Below are positions 12,991-13,212 of a stretch of 13,212 bases of DNA, piece by piece. The translations under genes were made by a program, and so were the position numbers. Source of the DNA: CAVPRW01 sp046727435 [NCBI: bacterium] (GTDB taxonomy: Bacteria; Tectomicrobia; Entotheonellia; J063); the NCBI GenBank assembly GCA_046727435.1, contig JBKPCR010000338.1, positions 1-13,212 of the forward strand, read 5' to 3'. Every line of letters begins with the position of its first letter. Position 1 is the stretch's first letter. Under the pieces are notes generated by a model. That model was not told the DNA's origin. It worked only from the letters and a program-made list of their open reading frames with translations, and ran no database searches.

Positions 12991-13212
12991 CTACCACGCT
13001 GAAAAATGCAACAGCCCATCCACCGGGGCGTAATCGTCAGTGAGGACTGGAACATCATGTAGAGGGATGGGATCAAGAACATAGGTGTGCGCGAATCGTT
13101 CGAGCGGGAACTGCACCTTGCGCTCGTCTTCGAGGCGTCGCGACCGTCGAATGACCTCTTGTTTGCCGAGGCGTTCTTTCTCCTGGGTGGCGATGACGAT
13201 GATGTTCGACAC
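12991..13212 (-). CDS. C-terminus of a spermidine-synthase-like protein (cut by window edge)
   Basis: The last 74 codons of a gene that enters from the right edge. The end DVPVLTDDYAPVDGLL is the form I know from the C-terminus of spermidine/spermine-synthase-like proteins, including those fused to membrane transporters; before it lies SNIIVIATQEKERLGKQEV. Whether the unseen part contains the methyltransferase-type domain or membrane segments cannot be told. The true start is outside the window. Confidence 0.65.
   Translation of the reverse strand: MSNIIVIATQEKERLGKQEVIRRSRRLEDERKVQFPLERFAHTYVLDPIPLHDVPVLTDDYAPVDGLLHFSAW

Noticed and set aside
1-13212. CRISPR array or rRNA genes.
   Set aside because: No regularly spaced repeats and no rRNA-like sequence were seen.

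Overview
The window looks like chromosomal DNA of a GC-rich, free-living Gram-negative bacterium. A Nitrospirota (Nitrospira-like) member is my best guess, from the gene set and protein style; it is inference and could not be searched. It falls into an accessory half (about 1-5555) and a conserved half (about 5556-13212).

Accessory half. The left part reads as an integron. A tyrosine recombinase gene of the integron-integrase (IntI) type lies on the + strand at 3090-4051, but it is a wreck: one frameshift and seven in-frame stops. Divergent from it, on the minus strand, runs a short cassette array. First comes a secreted Kelch-repeat protein (1610-2602) with a well-formed attC at 1441-1499. 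Next is a class III-like polyphosphate kinase 2 (510-1349). Last is the beginning of a DUF4062-like gene that leaves the window at its left edge (1-94). The cassette boundaries are supported by core sites: the Kelch cassette starts at GTTAGCC (2621-2615) and its own attC ends in the exactly complementary GGCTAAC (1499-1493). The attC behind ppk2 (137-381) is split by a 149-150 bp element with 17-bp terminal inverted repeats and a perfect 8-bp direct repeat. Removing the element restores an attC that matches the Kelch attC box for box. I consider this the most interesting part of the window.

Right of the dead intI is a roughly 400-bp stretch without genes. It is followed by an intact phage/island-type tyrosine recombinase (4450-5553) whose stop codon lies just upstream of a tRNA-Arg(CCG) gene (5556-5630). 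The tRNA probably marks the border of an integrated island.

Conserved half. Thioredoxin reductase (trxB) is followed, with an ATGA overlap, by an unrecognised 134-aa protein. Then come a short orphan ORF and a winged-helix regulator ORF with a doubtful C-terminus. A compact minus-strand operon follows: a cytidylate-kinase-like/BON fusion, a Do-type periplasmic serine protease (htrA) and prolipoprotein diacylglyceryl transferase (lgt), with gaps of 10 and 9 bp. Divergent from it is a GlcD/AGPS-type FAD-linked oxidase. The right end holds a small excisionase-type helix-turn-helix protein and the C-terminus of a spermidine-synthase-like protein. The operon theme is the cell envelope (lipoprotein maturation and periplasmic proteolysis).
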